Origin: Datisca glomerata
Lineage: Eukaryota; Streptophyta; Magnoliopsida; Cucurbitales; Datiscaceae
Direction: 5' to 3'
DNA: 64,000 nucleotides
Assembly: GCA_003255025.1 (NCBI GenBank)
Contig: QANY01006259.1
Location: 434,001 to 498,000, forward strand
Part shown: in pieces, positions 20,646 through 31,900 of the stretch
Layout of the letters: each line of letters begins with the position of its first letter
Numbering within the stretch: position 1 is the stretch's first letter
Notes under the pieces: model-generated
Databases searched by the model: none
The model's input: only the letters and a program-made list of their open reading frames with translations
Told to the model about the DNA's origin: nothing
Program-made: the position numbers and the translations under genes

Positions 20646-23022
20646 TATAACACCCCAACTAAGTTTTCTTTTAATTATTAATTGTGCATCAAATTGTCAT
20701 GATTATTTATTTAATTCTCCTTGATATCTAATTTAATGCTTGAAATGAATTAATTAAATGTCTTGCAGAGAAACGCTTCGAAGTCATCTAACGACTCAAA
20801 TGTGCCTAGCACAATTTTAAGATAATTGATATTAGTTATCAAAATTGTTGACCTATTATGATTATAAATGTGTAATTAGATTAATTTAATTTATAAATTA
20901 TTTTAAAAAAAAATAATGGACTGTAACATTTGAAGTTTTCCTTATTCCATGGAAACTCCAGATTTGGTAAATTTCCTAAGTTAATAGGAGTCCCTCCTCA
21001 ACCCTAATTTTTCCTTTATTTAAATACCCTAAACCAGTCGTCGACCCACTACAAAAGTAAATCACATTTGGTGAATTGGTGTAGTGGGAAGTTGATTTTC
21101 TTTCTTGCAACTACCTTTTAATTGCCACAAAACATAAGCATTTTTGGGTCTTACGTTGAAGACTAGATTTGTTCCTGTTCTATGTTTGAAGAGCCAATTC
21201 TTAGCTATTGATAAGGGTTGATTTCTTCATTCTTTTGCTTGTAAGCATGAACCGATGCATTTTATATTTACTTGGTCAAAAGAATTTCCATTTTCTTTTA
21301 ACTAAGAGTTTAAATTATAAATAATGAATCTTCCTTACAATTTGACTATCTTTAGATTTAACCTTTCGATTTTAATGGTATGTGGATATTTCGATCACTA
21401 TAGAGAAATAAAGGGCTTGGATAGCATGTTTTACCTGTGGTTATTTTGGTGCTTAAAACTATTAAATACTCTAAGTTTGAGATTTTTTTATACTTACAGA
21501 GTTGTTTTCTTTATATGTTTTGCCTATGGTTTATGCCCATCTTTTAACTATCTCGCCATAGTTTGCAACTGATGAGATGAGATTTTTACTACTAATATAT
21601 TCAAAGCATGCCATGCTGGGCTTCATGGTCTTTCTCAAGAAGGCGTAAAGACCTAGGCAGTAGGCAAATTAAGGGTGGAGTCTTTACACCATAAGTTAAC
21701 TAATGAGTTATAGTAATTGTTACTTTAAAATACTAGTAATGGCGATAGTTTTGATTAAATGGTCCTAGAATTTCTACCAAGAGGTGTTTTTACAAGTTAC
21801 GGTCTGGGCTTCAAGCATTTTTTTCTTGTAATTAAATTATGTCTCAGAATTACTTATTAGTATCATGGTTCTATTAGAATAAATTATGCTTGATTTTATA
21901 TTGGTCTTTGATAACTGTGTGAAATTAATAAAATATTTTAATGTGTAAAATTTAATAGTTTGACACTTTGAGCGTTGGCCACTCGAAGCATTCTCTAATC
22001 ATTTGGTTTGTGCTAAGGATATCAGGTAAGTAAAACTTTACGCATACTTTAATGTTTGTAAACTTTGATGCTGAATGATTTATCATTGTGTTATTGCTCG
22101 ATATTATGTTTAATTGTATTTTTTTATTATTACGTTATTTGTGATGTATTGTATTGTAATGTTAGTGATTGTAAATACGTTCATATCTATACATGAAGAT
22201 TTGTAGTATGAATATAATCAATTAAATAAAATTTTAAACACCTGGTGTGTGTTTATGTCATGAAAGATGTGAGTGGAAAATGGGACGCGGGGGATCGGCG
22301 GACCTGAAATGGTTAATGGTTAATGTGAATGGATGATCGTTTGGCTTGTCTAGTGATATAATGTGAATGAATGATCGTTTGGCTTGTCCAATGATATAAT
22401 GTGAACAGATGATACTACCAGGGCGCGATAATCGAATAGGTTCTGTAATAATGGCCCACTGCCTCTGATTAGCTGAACACTACACAAGTGAGCTCACTAA
22501 TAAAGAAAAGAAATGAATGCAATGAAAATAGTAAAGAAATGAATGTAACGAGTTTGCATGGAAAGAAAGTAATGAATAATGTAAAACTCAAGCAAATGTA
22601 ATAAAGTTATAAATGATCTATAATTGTATATTTCAAACACAAATGTTTTAAAATGGAATTGGATGCGCATGTGAGTATGTGTAAGATTTTACTTACTAGG
22701 CTTTAGCTCATTCTTGTGGGCGAACTAGACTCAGTAGAATATTTTGAATAAGGTTTTAAAAAAATTTGCTTTATGATTAATTATTCTTATTTTGACGATT
22801 TAACTTAAATTTATTGGTGGCTATTTGATTAAGTTTCCGATGCAAATTTTTTATTATTTAAGTACTTGGAATTTAATATTGTAAAAAATTAAATTGAAAC
22901 TTTTGTTTATGTAAAGATTTAAATTGAACCACATCTTTCATATTTAATGTTTAATTAACGTTAAAGAGGATAACACTTCCTAAATTATAAGCAACAAGGT
23001 ATTCTAGTTTGGGGGTGTTACA
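20646..23022 (+). mobile_element. Solo LTR (2377 bp) inserted in a CACTA exon
   Basis: The left end TATAACACCCCAACTA (probably TG mutated to TA) and right end TTTGGGGGTGTTACA are inverted matches of the common plant LTR termini TGTAACACCCC/GGGGTGTTACA. A perfect 5 bp duplication GTATG flanks it (20641-20645 and 23023-23027). There is no internal coding region, so recombination between two LTRs probably left one. A TATA-like TTTATTTAAATACCC at ~21015 suggests the plus orientation. Inside, a ~41 bp unit (GATCGTTTGGCTTGTC...TGATATAATGTGAA) is repeated two to three times at 22310-22405. The parent family is likely Ty3/gypsy from LTR length and ends. Confidence 0.8.
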
Positions 23023-23027
23023 GTATG

Positions 23028-23143
23028 GGTTGATGTGACAAAGAAATCCGAAGCTTTATTATGGACAATAAATTCTTATATGGCTCGCATTGAAGATGCT
23101 TTAGGATCTACAATTACATGGCCCGCTGACAAAGTTCATTATG
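23028..23143 (+). pseudogene. C-terminal-like exon of the CACTA gene
   Basis: Reads VWVDVTKKSEALLWTINSYM followed by ARIEDALGSTITWPADKVHY in the frame entering from the left of the solo LTR, ending at a GT donor (23144-23145). The A-L/I-G-S-x-I-x-W-P motif resembles the segment found in plant En/Spm-associated proteins downstream of the transposase core. The central transposase domain is absent, so this looks like a deletion derivative. Moderate confidence. Confidence 0.45.
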
Positions 23144-23399
23144 GTAAGATTTAATCATTTTTCTTATTTATATTTGTACTATTGTGCTGCAAAAGGAGTT
23201 AAAGTAATAAAGATTATTTATATTTTTTAATCTGGACGTTATTATTTATGGTTAGATTTGTATCTGGATGTATTTTCATCACTTAGTATAGTTGGTCTTG
23301 CTACTGAATTTTCTAATATTTGCCTAAGTAATAGCTGTAGTAGTGTTTAATTAAGGGAATGCATGAACTAGAAGTGTAAGCTTATGTGCAAAATTGTTT

Positions 23400-24500
23400 A
23401 TGTTCGATTATGCATGCTTTGAGGTTCAAGACGCTGAATTTTATCATTTTACCATTATTAATTGAATTTGACTTTGTTTGAGGCCGAATTTTGTCAAGTT
23501 ATGCATACTAGAGTCGGTTGGTAGGAAAACTGTTATTTTCGATGTAGGTAACACATGTTTTAAAGTTCAAGAATATTCTTTGAAGGTGGGGTGGGTATGG
23601 GTAGGGGAGGGGGGCGGGGGCTATTAGAAGATGAATTATGTTTGGTTATGCATGCTTTGAGGTTTAAAAGACTGGATTTTATCATTTATGAATATTAACT
23701 GCAATTGACTTTGTTTGAGGCTGAATTTTGTCAAGTTATGCATACTAGAGTCGGTTGGAAGGAAAACTTTTATTTTCGATGTTGGTAACACATGTTTTAA
23801 AAAGTTCAAGAATTTTCTTTGATGGTGGAGTGGGTATGGGTAGGGGAGGGTTAGGGTAGGGGAAGGGGTTGTTAGAGGATGAATTCTTTTTGGTTATACA
23901 TGCTTTGAGGTTTAAGAGACTGAATTTTATCATTTTACCATTATTAATTGAAATTGACTTTGTTTGAGGCCAATTTTTGTTAAGTTATGAATACCAGTGT
24001 CAATTGGTAGGAGAACTGTTTTATTTTGGTAAAACATGTTTTAAAGTTCAAGAATATTCTTTGAAGGTTGGATGGGTATGGGTATGGGAAGGGGGTTGTT
24101 AGATGATGGATTATGTTTGGTTATCCATGTTTTGAGGTTTAATAGACTGAATTTTATCATTTTCCCATTATTAATTGAAATTGACTTTGTTTGATGTCGA
24201 ATTTTGTCAAATTATGCATACTAGAGTCGGTTGGAAGGAAAATTATTATTTTCGATGTTGGTAACACATGTTTAAAAGTTCAAGAATATTCTTTGAAGGT
24301 GGGTGGGTATGGATAGGGGAGGGGGGATGTTAGAGGATGAATTATGTTTGGTTATGCATGCTTTGAGGTTTGAGAGATTGAATTTTATCGTTTTACCATT
24401 ATTAATTGAAATTGACTTTGTTTGAGGTCGAATTTGGTCAAATTTTGCATACTAGAGTCGGTTGGTAGGAAACTGTTATTTTTGATGTTGTAGAATGTCA
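23400..24500. repeat. Tandem array, ~235 bp unit, five copies
   Basis: Units start with TTATGCATGCTTTGAGGTT at about 23405, 23641, 23888, 24115 and 24347. Each holds GACTTTGTTTGAGG, CATACTAGAGTCGGTTGG, ACACATGTTTTAAAGTTCAAG and a G-rich GGGTATGGGTAGGGGAGG run. The units differ by substitutions and small indels. The array lies after the 23143 splice donor, so it would be intronic in the CACTA gene. The antisense frame 23745-23933 is a shadow of it. Confidence 0.85.
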
Positions 24501-24502
24501 TA

Positions 24503-24514
24503 TTTCTTGTAGTG
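24503..24514 (-). repeat. Candidate right terminus of the second CACTA element
   Basis: TTTCTTGTAGTG is the exact complement of the classical CACTACAAGAAA terminus. I could not find a partner with the same CTA flank upstream, so the left boundary stays open; a decayed start near 18501 or 17128 is possible. Confidence 0.45.
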
Positions 24515-26430
24515 CTAGCTTTTGACATTTAGATGGTTAGATTATTAGACTAGTTTTTGATTAGTGTTATTTTTTATTAAGCTTTAGGTACTCAAAACAT
24601 AAAATGGCTCTATTTTTTATTAAGATTTTGGTGTTTGAGCTGAATTTTATGTGCTAGATGATATGTTTTTATTATTGTGAGAATAACATAGACACATTGG
24701 TAAATGATGTGCTTCTTTTACCTTTGCGGGATTTTCCTGAAGATGTATGTAGAAGTAGGAAAAATTGTTGATGAGAAGAAATACTGTTGTAATTATGCAG
24801 CAGAATGGAGAATGTTGTCCGGGATTGAATTGTTCAAGGTTAAATGTTTGATGCAAGTTATTTGATTTGTTATCATAGTGAATAACTAGTGTTATTTTCT
24901 CAAAGTATAAAATGGTGACGTGAATAATGTGAAATTATCTTAAACTTACTATCTTATTCTTTAAAATGCAGGATCTACAATCCCTTCAAAGGTTTCAACA
25001 TGACATCAGATTTTTCAGAGTAGCAGTGAAACTTTGAAGTTATTTTGTAGCGTTGTGAAACTTTTAGATGTTTTTTATTTTTTGAATAACACATTGTATT
25101 AGTAGACTAATTACTAATACTTTTATATGATAATTATGGATGATACTTATGGATAATATTTTATGAAATTGAAATGATGTTTGAATGTCTTTTATTCTAA
25201 TAATTAATTAATTTTGAATGATTAAATATGTGCGTAAACATGTGCATATAAATTGATTGTAAAAAAATAGCATTTATAAAATGCCCAAAAAATCTCTTTA
25301 TAAGAGAAATAATTTATAACAAAAAATAATATCAATGAGATTAAAAAAGCTTTATGGTATTTGCTTTAATAGGATAGAAAAATACATGTGAATTAATATT
25401 AATTCATGAGAATCACAAACACCGATTGAATAAAAGTAACAGGAGTAAGAAAACCTTATTAAACAACGTTCTACAGAATACGAAAAATTTTGTAAAAAGC
25501 AAGATACCACAGGGGTCTTCACAGGAAGCGTTGCACCTCGAGAAAAACCCGTACTTTTAATATGAGAGGTTGTCACAGGCATCACATGATCCCTGTGGAT
25601 TATTTTTCACGAGGATATCCGACTCTTGTTAAATGCCATTTTTCTTGTCGTGTTTTTTAGTTAGAGTCCCGCCTAGGGAAACAACTGAATTTTAGATGTA
25701 TACATAGGAAACACCGTGTGCAATGAAAAATTCAAGCACTGTTTGGAGAGACATTATTTTGAACAAGTAAATTATCTACTCCATTCGACTAGTTTCGGTT
25801 TCAAGTCAACCCATTCTAATTATTATTTTGAAATCATAAATTAAAATTTGACCATTAAAAACTTAACTAGATCAATAAAGCATAACACCCTCTAAATAGA
25901 AACATGAGCCCAGCCTCCCATTTATAAGTCGTGCTTATACACCTCAAAAACACTTTTTTCTCACCTTATTACTTCCGTATAGCAAAGTCAAAAAAGGTTA
26001 GTCTAAAAATCAAGATAATGACAAGAAACTAAATTCACAACTTTTTATTCATCACATCTTAAGAGTAAAATAGTATGTATGTATGGTCATGCTCCTTTTG
26101 TCGGTCAGTTTTCCATCACACACAGAAGCAGAGAAACCACATTATCATGAGGGAGGATAATTCCATCCATAAATTACAACATTGCTTACTGCTTTAGTAC
26201 TTTTGCTTCAAATTGTAAATGAGAGCAAAACTTCTCAAAATGGACCAAGTATACAATAACTATCAAGATTTTAAAGGTATAGCCTAAGTACTCAGCAGCC
26301 CCGACTTATACTTAACCTTGAAATTGAAGTTTGACTATCATTATGTTGACCAAATATGACCCACGTATAAGAATCTGTCATATAGAAAATTTCACGTGGA
26401 ACCTTCGTCCTTACTTAAGTTGATGTCATG
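24515..26430. other. Gene-free AT-rich stretch
   Basis: No convincing coding frame on either strand. A possible last exon follows an AG at 24970-24971 (GGATCTACAATCCCTTC) but has no recognisable protein. The rest is AT-rich sequence with no repeat structure that I can see. Confidence 0.5.
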
Positions 26431-26740
26431 AAGGCGCCTGAAGGAAGCGTTCTCGTCCAGGTGCCTCGTGGAAGCGTCTTCGTTGGGGCACCTACACGTG
26501 TCTCCCTAGTCAAAGGCGCGTCCTAGAGGCACCGTAATGAAGATGTCTACACAAGGCGTCTCACCAAAGGCGCCTCCTGGAGGTGCCCTCGTTAGGGAGC
26601 CTACACGTGCATGAGGCATCTTCGTCAATGTACTTCATGTAGCCGCGCTCATCAAGGCGCCTCGGGAAGGTGTCATCTTGTAAAAGTACTTTCATTAGGA
26701 GTTTTGTGAATGCCACTCTCACAAAGGTGCATCTATGGTG
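26430..26740. repeat. GC-rich irregular repeats of an AAGGCGCCTC motif
   Basis: An island much richer in G+C than its surroundings, built from degenerate copies of AAGGCGCCT, GAGGTGCC, TCGTTAGGG/TCGTTGGGG and CCTACACGTG. The core GGCGCC is palindromic, so the stretch could fold. It stands ~130 bp upstream of a TATA-like box, as in an LTR U3 region. Confidence 0.6.
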
Positions 26741-26859
26741 ATTAAAAAATGCATGTGGGACCTTTTAGCTACTTTATTGTACTTAATTGAAGCGGCTATA
26801 TTTAATTAAAATATATAATTGATCAAAGGATTAATTGCAAAAGATTTTAGGTACCATCT

Positions 26860-27212
26860 ATAAATACTAGCATTCCTCAATTTTGCGAGGATTCACCAAC
26901 TGACTCGTTAAACCATATTGCATCAGGCTATTATCGTACTGCTTCTACTAGACTACTCACAGGAACCTTCTCACTCAACCCTTACCTTTTTACATTTTTA
27001 CGACTCCATTGGGAGTAGTATGTCAACCTGCAATTTCGACTATGGTCGGGCCTGAGGATAGTAACACTTCCATGAACAACCTCTTGGTGCATCCGTACAA
27101 GACCAAGGTGTTGCTATCCAAAAGTTACAAGCTTCCGATGCTAAGACTTATAGAGTTTTTTACTACAGGGATGACCTCAGCTCTTCTTCCCAAAGTCCTC
27201 CACCGCATTTGA
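26860..27212 (+). other. Possible LTR end with Tat-type primer site
   Basis: TCTATAAATACTAGC at ~26868 is a good TATA box. About 130 bp on, TTTTTACGACTCCATTGGGA (~26993-27012) resembles the GGCGACTCCRCTGGGGA primer site of Tat-lineage Ty3/gypsy elements. A frame at 27009-27212 follows, without recognisable domains. With the GC-rich repeats upstream this may be a truncated 5' LTR of a Tat-like element. Confidence 0.35.
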
Positions 27213-28445
27213 CCAAAATATACAGTAGCAACAAACACTCATTCGGGGAAACAACTGCGTGTTAATAATGCCGCATGGATAATATATGGTTATGCATATG
27301 GTCAAAGCGAAATTACTGAATTTATTGCAATTTTTTCCCTTTACAAAATCAGTGATTCATTTGTTGACATGGAGTAACAATCTGAGTGTAATGGATTGTT
27401 TCTCCCTCACATAAAAAATAGCTTGAGAGAATGAAGAGTGTAAAAGTTTTTTTCGGGTAACTCTCTACGAACGAATAATAAAAATAAATATTAAGAGAGA
27501 GAATGAGAGAAGAAAGACATAATGATTTACGTGAAAAATCCTTAAATGGGAGAAAAATCACATGAAAATTTATGATGTTCTATTGTATTTTTTATTGTAG
27601 ATCGTTGTATCAGTCTCAATCCCATCACATATGCCTCTATTTATACGCTTTTATAGAATCTGATAACATATCTTTTAATAACAGAACTATCACTAAATAT
27701 ATGGAGAATATCCTCGTATCTATGGAATTATCACTAGATATTGGGGGATTGATAGATATCTACAAGGAATATTCTCTCAGATGCACAACCGTCTGATTGA
27801 TCTAATGACCTTGATTGATTTCCTTGGATTGTCACGTTGGCAAGTCGTGCACTTTCACCAGATTGGTCTCTCTTCATAACTACCTAGTTGATCCTACGAT
27901 TCTTGTTTTTATCTTCTCTTTAATCAAGTTTTCAGTCTAGATCTTATCATGTGTAACGTGAGAATTTTGACTGTACATTAACCCCCATTACATTCAACAC
28001 AATTTTATTCGTTGAGGTGTAATATTTTTTCTTTTTTTATTCAAATGTTAAGTCTGCCCGTTTCTATTCTCTCTTGCTTCTTGGAGACATGCCCGTTTCT
28101 ATTCTCTCATTTGCTACCAGAGGCGGTTTCTCATTTTCTTTCCGTTGTTATATTCTTCTGTTCTCGTTTACAAATGTTTTGCAGTTGTCGAGCAACTTTT
28201 TATTGGTTTATTGATGATGATTACTTCTCCTTTATTTTTGTTATGTCTTTGTGCTCCTTTCACTACGTTCCATTGTTAGAGTTTTTTTCGTTTCTTTATT
28301 TTTCATTTTCCTTCTCTTATATGTTAAGATCCGTGACAAGAATGTTGTACAAGAACAATAACATGATAATTTATTGAAAAGAGTATAGAACGACTGTACC
28401 ATTTCACAATTTCACCGAAGGGGTTTGAGTTTGATGCCCCTCGTT
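27213..28445. other. Gene-free stretch
   Basis: AT-rich with poly-T and poly-A runs. The frames at 27572-27796 and 28012-28377 are Phe/Ser/Cys-rich with no known motif and no coding-like composition; I do not accept them as genes. No repeats seen. Confidence 0.45.
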
Positions 28446-28690
28446 CATTGGTAGAGTTTCTCCCATTTCCTTTGCTAAGAGCTCATTGGATAGTTTCTCC
28501 GCGTTTTATTTATTACAGGCTCATTGGAGAGTTTCTATCCTTTCCTTTGCTATGGGATCATTGGAGAGTTTCTCCCATTTTCTTCGTTATAGGCTCATTG
28601 GAGAGTTTCTCCCATTTTCTTCGTTATAGGCTCATTGGAGAGTTTCTCCAGTTTTCTTCGCTATAGGCTTATAGATAGAGTTTCTCCCGT
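28446..28690. repeat. Tandem array, ~40 bp unit
   Basis: About six to seven copies of GCTCATTGGAGAGTTTCTCCCATTTTCTTCGTTATAG-type units, the middle ones nearly identical. The in-phase frame at 28448-28666 is produced by the repeat. Confidence 0.85.
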
Positions 28691-29079
28691 TTTCTTGTTT
28701 CTCTTTTTCCTTCTCTTATTTTGTATTTTTCCTCCATTTTGATGAATAAAGATCACTTTGTTTGTGAAAAATTTCATCTATTCAACTCCCTTTTTGTTGT
28801 ACTTCATCCAAAGACTTGGCAAAATTTGGGGGTTAAAATCTTGTATAGTGTCGACTTCAAAGTTTCAACGAAACTTGTTCTCAAACACTTAGAAAACCTT
28901 TTATTCTCAATTCCCTTGAGAATAATTGTTTCCCTAGTAGAATTAGTTTTAAACATTTCAAGTTTCAGTATCTCTTGTCCCAGAATCCGTTCTCGTGATC
29001 TCGATCTTGGTTGGAGAATAAATACCTTTGTGAAATTCATTCCAAGGAAAAAAAACTTTAATTTTCTTTTAGAGAGAAG

Positions 29080-29560
29080 GATTTATAGTCTCCTGCTCCT
29101 AAGGACTTAGGTTCAAATAAAGAACCATGGCCTCGCGTTCATTCTGAGAGAAGAACTTAAATTCAAATAAAAACCATTTCCCCATCCTCGTTTTGACAAG
29201 ATTTACGAACTGCCCGTTTTCTTTTAAGATGAGAACTTAGGTTTAAATAAAGTACCATGGCCCTGTTTTCATTAAGGAGATGACTTAGGTTCAAATAAAA
29301 AATCATGACCCCGTTTTTCCTTTGAGAGAAGGACTTAAGTTCAATTAAAAAACCATGACTCTATTTTCATTCTGAGAGAAAGACTTACAAACTACCCGCT
29401 CCCAAGAACTTAGGTTCAAATAAAGAATCATTGCCTCATTTTTATTATGAGAGAAGGACTTACAAACTGCCTGCTCCCAAGGACTTAGGTTCAAATAAAG
29501 AACCCTGGTCCCGTTTTACTTTCAGAAAACATGTGCCCCCGTTTCCTTCTGAGAATAAAG
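29080..29560. repeat. Tandem array, ~50-75 bp unit
   Basis: ACTTAGGTTCAAATAAA-type cores recur at about 29106, 29156, 29237, 29286, 29334, 29408 and 29482, each followed by a CCATGGCC/CCATGAC and TTTTCATTCTGAGAGAA stretch. Unit length varies because a CTGCCCGCTCCCAAG piece is present only in some copies. Confidence 0.8.
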
Positions 29561-29764
29561 CTTATGAGTTGTCCGCTTTTCTCTTTAACTGCTTTCAAAG
29601 ACTTTGACCTTTGGTTTCTTCTTTGGAATGGATGTGATTTCTTGCCTTGCTTCTGTTTCCTTTGAGCTTGCTTACTTTGCCATATTTAACTATTGGCTTT
29701 GTTCCCTCGTACTTTATCACTTTGTTTCTTTCATTGTTTTCTTTCTTGTACTCCTGTATTTATT

Positions 29765-30510
29765 TTTCACATTTTAGAAAGAATATTTTTCCCGCTCTCA
29801 AGGGCTTTGGCTACTAGGCCGCCGACCTTTTGATTTCTTTCATTTTAGAAAGAATGCATCACCGCTCTCAAGGGCTTTTGCTTCTACGCCGCCGGCCATT
29901 TTTATTTTCACATTTTAGGGAGAAGGTTTCCCCGCTCTCAAGGGCTTAGGCCACGAGACCGCCGATCCTTAATTTTCACATTATAGGGAGAAGGTTTTCC
30001 CGCTTCCCCAGCTTAGGCCACGAGACCGCCGACCTTTAATTTCCACATTTTAGGGAGAATGTTTCCCTACTCTCAAGGGCTTAGGCCACGAGACCGTGAC
30101 CTATAATTTTCACATTTTAAGGAGAAAGTTCCCCCTCTCCCAAGGGCTTAGGCCATGAGACCGCCGACCTTTAATTTCCACATTTTAATGAGAAGGTTTC
30201 CCTGCTCCCAAGGGCTTAGGCCAAAAGACCGCCGACCTTTAATTTTCACACTTTAAGGAGAAGGTTTCCCCACTCTCAAGGGCTTAGGCCATGAGACTTC
30301 CGATCTTTAATTTTCACATTATAGGGAGAATGTCCGCTCCCCCAGCTTAGGCCACAAGACCGTGACCTTTAATTTCCACATTTTAGGGAGAAGGTTTCCC
30401 CGCTCCCAATGGCTTAGGCCACGAGACTGCCGACCTATAATTTTCATATTTAAAGGAGAAAGTTTCCCCTCTCCCAATGACTTAGGCCACAAGACCGCCG
30501 ATCTTGTTTT
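29765..30510. repeat. Tandem array, ~65 bp unit, about eleven copies
   Basis: The unit is TTTTCACATTTTAGGGAGAA, GGTTTCCCCGCTCTCAAGGG, CTTAGGCCACGAGACCGCCG and ACCTTTAA, repeated with substitutions and some short copies. It is distinct in sequence from the arrays on both sides. Confidence 0.88.
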
Positions 30511-30589
30511 GTTTGCTTTGCCGTAGAAGATAAAGAGTTGACACTAGGAATTTGTCTTCTAAGTTAGAATCAACTTTGTTATCTTCACG

Positions 30590-31490
30590 CATCATGCCAT
30601 GATTTTCTATTGGAAGCTCATAATTTCTCTCCATAAAATTCTTTAGGAGGCTGACTTTGTTCTACATAATCTCCATTCCCGAACAGTTTTCCGAATAATA
30701 TGCATGAAAATTATAGTAACTTTTGACCGGAAGCTCTGAATTGAATTCCATAAAAATTTTCAATGAGTAAACTTCCTTATCTTTCCGATGGTATAATATT
30801 TTTCATGTCATTGTCTTCCAGTAACTACAGTTAAAGTTGATCATTACACATAATCTACTTTCCTGGCAGCTTTACCAAAAGTTGTCATACCTTTTGCTCA
30901 GGAGTTCTAAATCAAGTTCTGTGAAATTTCACAAGAAGTAGTCATCCATATATTTTTAACAATATATATTTCATTATGTAATACAATCTAAATTGATACA
31001 GTCAAAAAATTAAATTTGAAAAGCTTTCATATGTTCACTTCATGAACAGCACCAACGAAGACTACTATAACTTTTGATCAGGAGCTTCAAATTTATTTCC
31101 GTAAAATTCTCCATGAAATAGATTTATATATCTTTCTGATGATATAAGATTAACCATGTATTTAGCTTCTAGTAACTACAGTTTAATTTCTGACTTTGAT
31201 CATTCCGCATGATCTCCTTTCCTAAGAAGCTTTAATGAAAATTGTCATAACTTTTGCTCAAGAGCTCCAAATAAAGTTCTGCAAATTTTTTCAAGAAGTA
31301 GACATCCATAAATTTCTAATGATATATATTTGTCATATAATACTATCTAACTCTATACAGTTTAAAATTTACTTTCCTGAACAATACTAATGGAAACTAT
31401 CATAACGTTTGATCGAGAGTTTCGAATTGATTTTCATAAAATTCTACAAAAAGTAGACTTCCATATCTTTCTAATGATATAATGTCATGT
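30590..31490. repeat. Tandem array with ~175-180 bp period
   Basis: Monomers at about 30700, 30880, 31060, 31235 and 31385 (a partial earlier one near 30600) share CATAACTTTTGNTCAGGAGC, a TCCNTAAAATTNT...GAAGTAGAC and ATATCTTTCTAATGATATA. Alternate monomers are more alike (those near 30700 and 31060; those near 30880 and 31235), suggesting a ~355 bp dimer. The period is in the nucleosomal range typical of plant satellites. Confidence 0.72.
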
Positions 31491-31539
31491 AAATTCCTCC
31501 CAACACTTTTCGTTTCCATTTTTGTTTCCGCAGTGGATG

Positions 31540-31900
31540 TCGTACCTATTTTCCGTACTCATAGTCATTCCTGTTGTCATGATTTTTTCGTTCCCGTTCT
31601 CAAGACATTTCATTCCCATTGTCAAGATAATTTCATTTCTGCCATCAGGTTATTTTTGTTCCCATTGTCAGCGCATTTATTTTCCCACCATTGGGACATT
31701 TCTTTCCCGTTCTCAAGACTTTTCCATTATCAAGACAATTGCTTTCCCTTTCTCAAGACATTTTTTCCCATAGTCGAGACATTTCTTTCCCGTTGTCAAG
31801 ACTTTTTCATTGTCAAGACAATTCTGTTCCCATTGTCACGATGTCACCATTCCGTAGTCACGACCTTTCAGTTCCATCATCAAGACAAATCCGTTCTCAT
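31540..31900. repeat. Short tandem array, ~26-32 bp unit
   Basis: A dozen or so copies of CATTGTCAAGACATTTCTTTCCCGTT-type units in which CAAGACATTT, TTCCCATTGTC and CGTTCTCAAGAC alternate. Three overlapping open frames on the plus strand (31482-31964, 31522-31773, 31691-31903) are repeat artefacts. Confidence 0.8.

Noticed and set aside
21046..24514. CACTA element bounded by CACTACAAAAG (21046) and CTTGTAGTG (24514)
   Set aside because: Three-base flanks differ (ACC and CTA), and the left motif lies inside the solo LTR, so they are not the two ends of one element.
28012..28377. 121-residue frame with hydrophobic stretches
   Set aside because: Composition follows T-rich DNA, no family motif, and no splice or promoter support; membrane segments from poly-T sequence are not evidence.
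29080..30510. Direct repeats with spacers, CRISPR-like at first sight
   Set aside because: Units are contiguous and diverged, spacers are part of the unit, and the DNA is plant nuclear.
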